Source: Planctomycetaceae bacterium
Lineage (GTDB): Bacteria; Planctomycetota; Planctomycetia; Pirellulales; UBA1268
Direction of reading: 5' to 3'
Assembly: GCA_009691925.1 (NCBI GenBank)
Contig: SIAG01000188.1
Location: 1 to 7,847 of the forward strand
DNA length: 7,847 nucleotides
Shown here: positions 7,304 through 7,847 of the stretch, in pieces
Position numbering within the stretch: the stretch's first letter is position 1
Layout: every line of letters begins with the position of its first letter
Notes under the pieces: model-generated
Told to the model about the DNA's origin: nothing
The model's database searches: none
Seen by the model: the letters and a program-made list of their open reading frames with translations, nothing else
Translations under genes and position numbers: made by a program

Positions 7304-7582
7304 TCACTCGCCGACGTACGGCAGGAGGGCCATGAAACGGGCCCGCTTGATGGCCGATGTGACGGCGTGCTGGCTGGCGGCGGTGCAGCCGCTCTTCCGC
7401 CGACCGAGGATCTTGGCCTGTCGGTTAACGAGTTTCCCGAGGAGCTCGAGATCCTTGTAGTCGACATACATCGGACGCGGGCGGGCGCCGTCGATGTAGA
7501 TCGGGTCGCGCCGCTTGACCTTGGCGCGGGGCTTGGCCTTCTTCTTGGCGAACTTACCGAACTTCGGATTGGCAGGAGGCAT
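7304..7582 (-). CDS. rpsR: 30S ribosomal protein bS18
   Basis: Small-subunit ribosomal protein bS18, 92 residues; it binds 16S rRNA in the platform next to bS6. The C-terminal half carries the family signature: VDYKDLELLGKLVNRQAKILGRR followed by SAIKRARFMALLPYV. The CTAASQHAVTSAIKRAR wording is, from memory, like planctomycete bS18 proteins. The N-terminus is a short Lys/Arg-rich tail (KFGKFAKKKAKPRAKVKRR). The open frame extends further upstream to 7705, but those 41 residues (Phe/Pro/Ser-rich) fall in the leader and do not resemble bS18, so the ATG at 7582 is chosen. No Shine-Dalgarno precedes it. In many bacteria rpsR lies in an rpsF-ssb-rpsR-rplI cluster. Here the next gene downstream is a thioesterase and a terminator separates rpsR from whatever lies upstream, so it appears to be transcribed alone or as the head of a different operon. 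Confidence 0.97.
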   Translation of the reverse strand: MPPANPKFGKFAKKKAKPRAKVKRRDPIYIDGARPRPMYVDYKDLELLGKLVNRQAKILGRRKSGCTAASQHAVTSAIKRARFMALLPYVGE

Positions 7583-7623
7583 CGTGTGCTCGTGGGGAAA
7601 CGGAACCGGAAGAAATAGAGCGG

Positions 7624-7678
7624 AAAAAAAAGAAAAACACCGAACCGGGGAAGGACCTAGGCCGACCGAGCCTGGGCC
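7624..7678 (-). promoter_or_regulatory. rpsR leader: imperfect hairpin plus T tract (possible attenuator or S1 site)
   Basis: Within the putative rpsR 5' UTR the minus strand can form an imperfect hairpin (7654-7678: about eight pairs including one G-U, one mismatch, 7-base loop). It is followed 16 bases later by TTTTTCTTTTTTTT (7624-7637), which starts right after a weak CCG/CGG mini-stem (7640-7648). This could be a leaky attenuator for autogenous control. Equally, the U-rich stretch could serve as a bS1-dependent ribosome loading site, since no Shine-Dalgarno is present. The structure is not strong enough to decide. Confidence 0.3.
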
Positions 7679-7707
7679 GCTCACGCCTCCCGTCCGAGAA
7701 GCCAACC

Positions 7708-7713
7708 ATCATA
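7708..7713 (-). promoter_or_regulatory. Candidate -10 box (TATGAT) for rpsR
   Basis: The minus strand reads TATGAT here, one base off the sigma70-type consensus TATAAT. Transcription would start near 7701 and give a leader of about 120 bases before the rpsR ATG. No good -35 hexamer lies 16-18 bases upstream (the sequence is TAGGAT or similar), so an activator or an alternative recognition mode would be needed. It lies between the upstream terminator and rpsR, where a promoter is expected. Confidence 0.45.
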
Positions 7714-7715
7714 CG

Positions 7716-7756
7716 CCCCCTGACAGAAACATCCTACAGGGCAAACGTTCAGGGGG
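7716..7756. promoter_or_regulatory. 8-bp inverted repeat flanking the -35 position of the rpsR promoter
   Basis: Perfect arms CCCCCTGA (7716-7723) and TCAGGGGG (7749-7756) are separated by 25 bases. The arm centres are 33 bp apart, about three helical turns, and the proximal arm ends two bases from the candidate -10 box. The placement fits an operator for a dimeric regulator. If transcription begins further upstream, it could instead form a stem in the RNA. A chance match is possible because both arms contain a G/C run. Confidence 0.35.
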
Positions 7757-7789
7757 GAAAAGTGGCACCGAGCCCCAGCATCGGGACGG

Positions 7790-7824
7790 AAAAACCATCG
7801 ACGGGGTAGCCTCCACGTCGATGG
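7790..7824 (-). terminator. Intrinsic terminator of an unseen upstream minus-strand gene
   Basis: On the minus strand a perfect 9-bp stem (arms 7816-7824 and 7795-7803, CCATCGACG pairing with CGTCGATGG) with a 12-base loop is followed at once by TTTTT (7790-7794). This is the classic Rho-independent layout for leftward transcription. It implies that a minus-strand gene ends just beyond the right edge of the window and that rpsR needs its own promoter. The remaining bases to 7847 hold nothing I can assign. Confidence 0.75.
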
Positions 7825-7847
7825 CAAAGGGATCGGATTCCCGGCCG

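Noticed and set aside
5881..7335. Plus-strand open frame of 484 codons
   Set aside because: It runs antisense through the ABC ATPase, the thioesterase and into rpsR, all of which have clear family motifs on the minus strand; its composition is shadow-like.
7583..7705. N-terminal extension of bS18 by 41 residues
   Set aside because: It does not resemble bS18, would make the protein unusually long, and covers the leader with its T tract; the ATG at 7582 fits the family.

Overview
The window is a GC-rich bacterial chromosomal segment with six protein genes, all on the minus strand, so transcription runs from right to left. I see no tRNA, rRNA, insertion sequence, CRISPR array or phage gene. The organism is probably a Gram-negative bacterium of the Planctomycetes type. 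That is an inference from the bS18 sequence style, the very high GC, a heptosyltransferase-like GT9 enzyme, and the scarcity of Shine-Dalgarno sequences. It should be confirmed with a marker-gene search.

Layout in transcription order. Positions 7790-7824 hold a textbook intrinsic terminator for an unseen minus-strand gene beyond the right edge. Next comes a promoter and leader region (about 7583-7760) with a TATGAT -10 box, an 8-bp inverted repeat over the -35 position and a long T tract. The leader belongs to rpsR (7304-7582), encoding ribosomal protein bS18. A large GC-rich hairpin (7249-7287) lies just after rpsR. Then follow a hotdog-fold acyl-CoA thioesterase (6562-7116), an FtsX-family ABC transporter ATPase (5839-6519), and its 1163-residue permease (2351-5842), which overlaps the ATPase by ATGA. 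The last two genes are a GT9 heptosyltransferase-like glycosyltransferase (1190-2281) and a duplicated 5+5-TM membrane protein resembling DMT/EamA transporters (25-1239, or from 1146).

How the genes may work together. The ATPase and permease almost certainly form one MacB/LolCDE/YbbAP-type (type VII) ABC complex, because they share a stop/start overlap and carry the diagnostic motifs. The thioesterase lies 42 bp upstream in the same direction, so a thioesterase + ATPase + 10-TM permease unit is likely. It recalls E. coli, where ybbA-ybbP sits beside tesA, although this thioesterase has a different fold. The GT9 enzyme and the DMT-like protein follow closely and may be cotranscribed. Envelope or lipid remodelling is a reasonable but unproven theme for the five downstream genes.

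Most notable oddities: an in-frame 9-bp tandem repeat (each unit built on GTCGAC) inserted in the thioesterase; the very large first ectodomain of the permease; the stand-alone rpsR with a structured leader; and the near-identical halves of the DMT-like protein. I did not find a clearly novel defence or mobile system here. The thioesterase-ABC module is the best candidate for something under-described.
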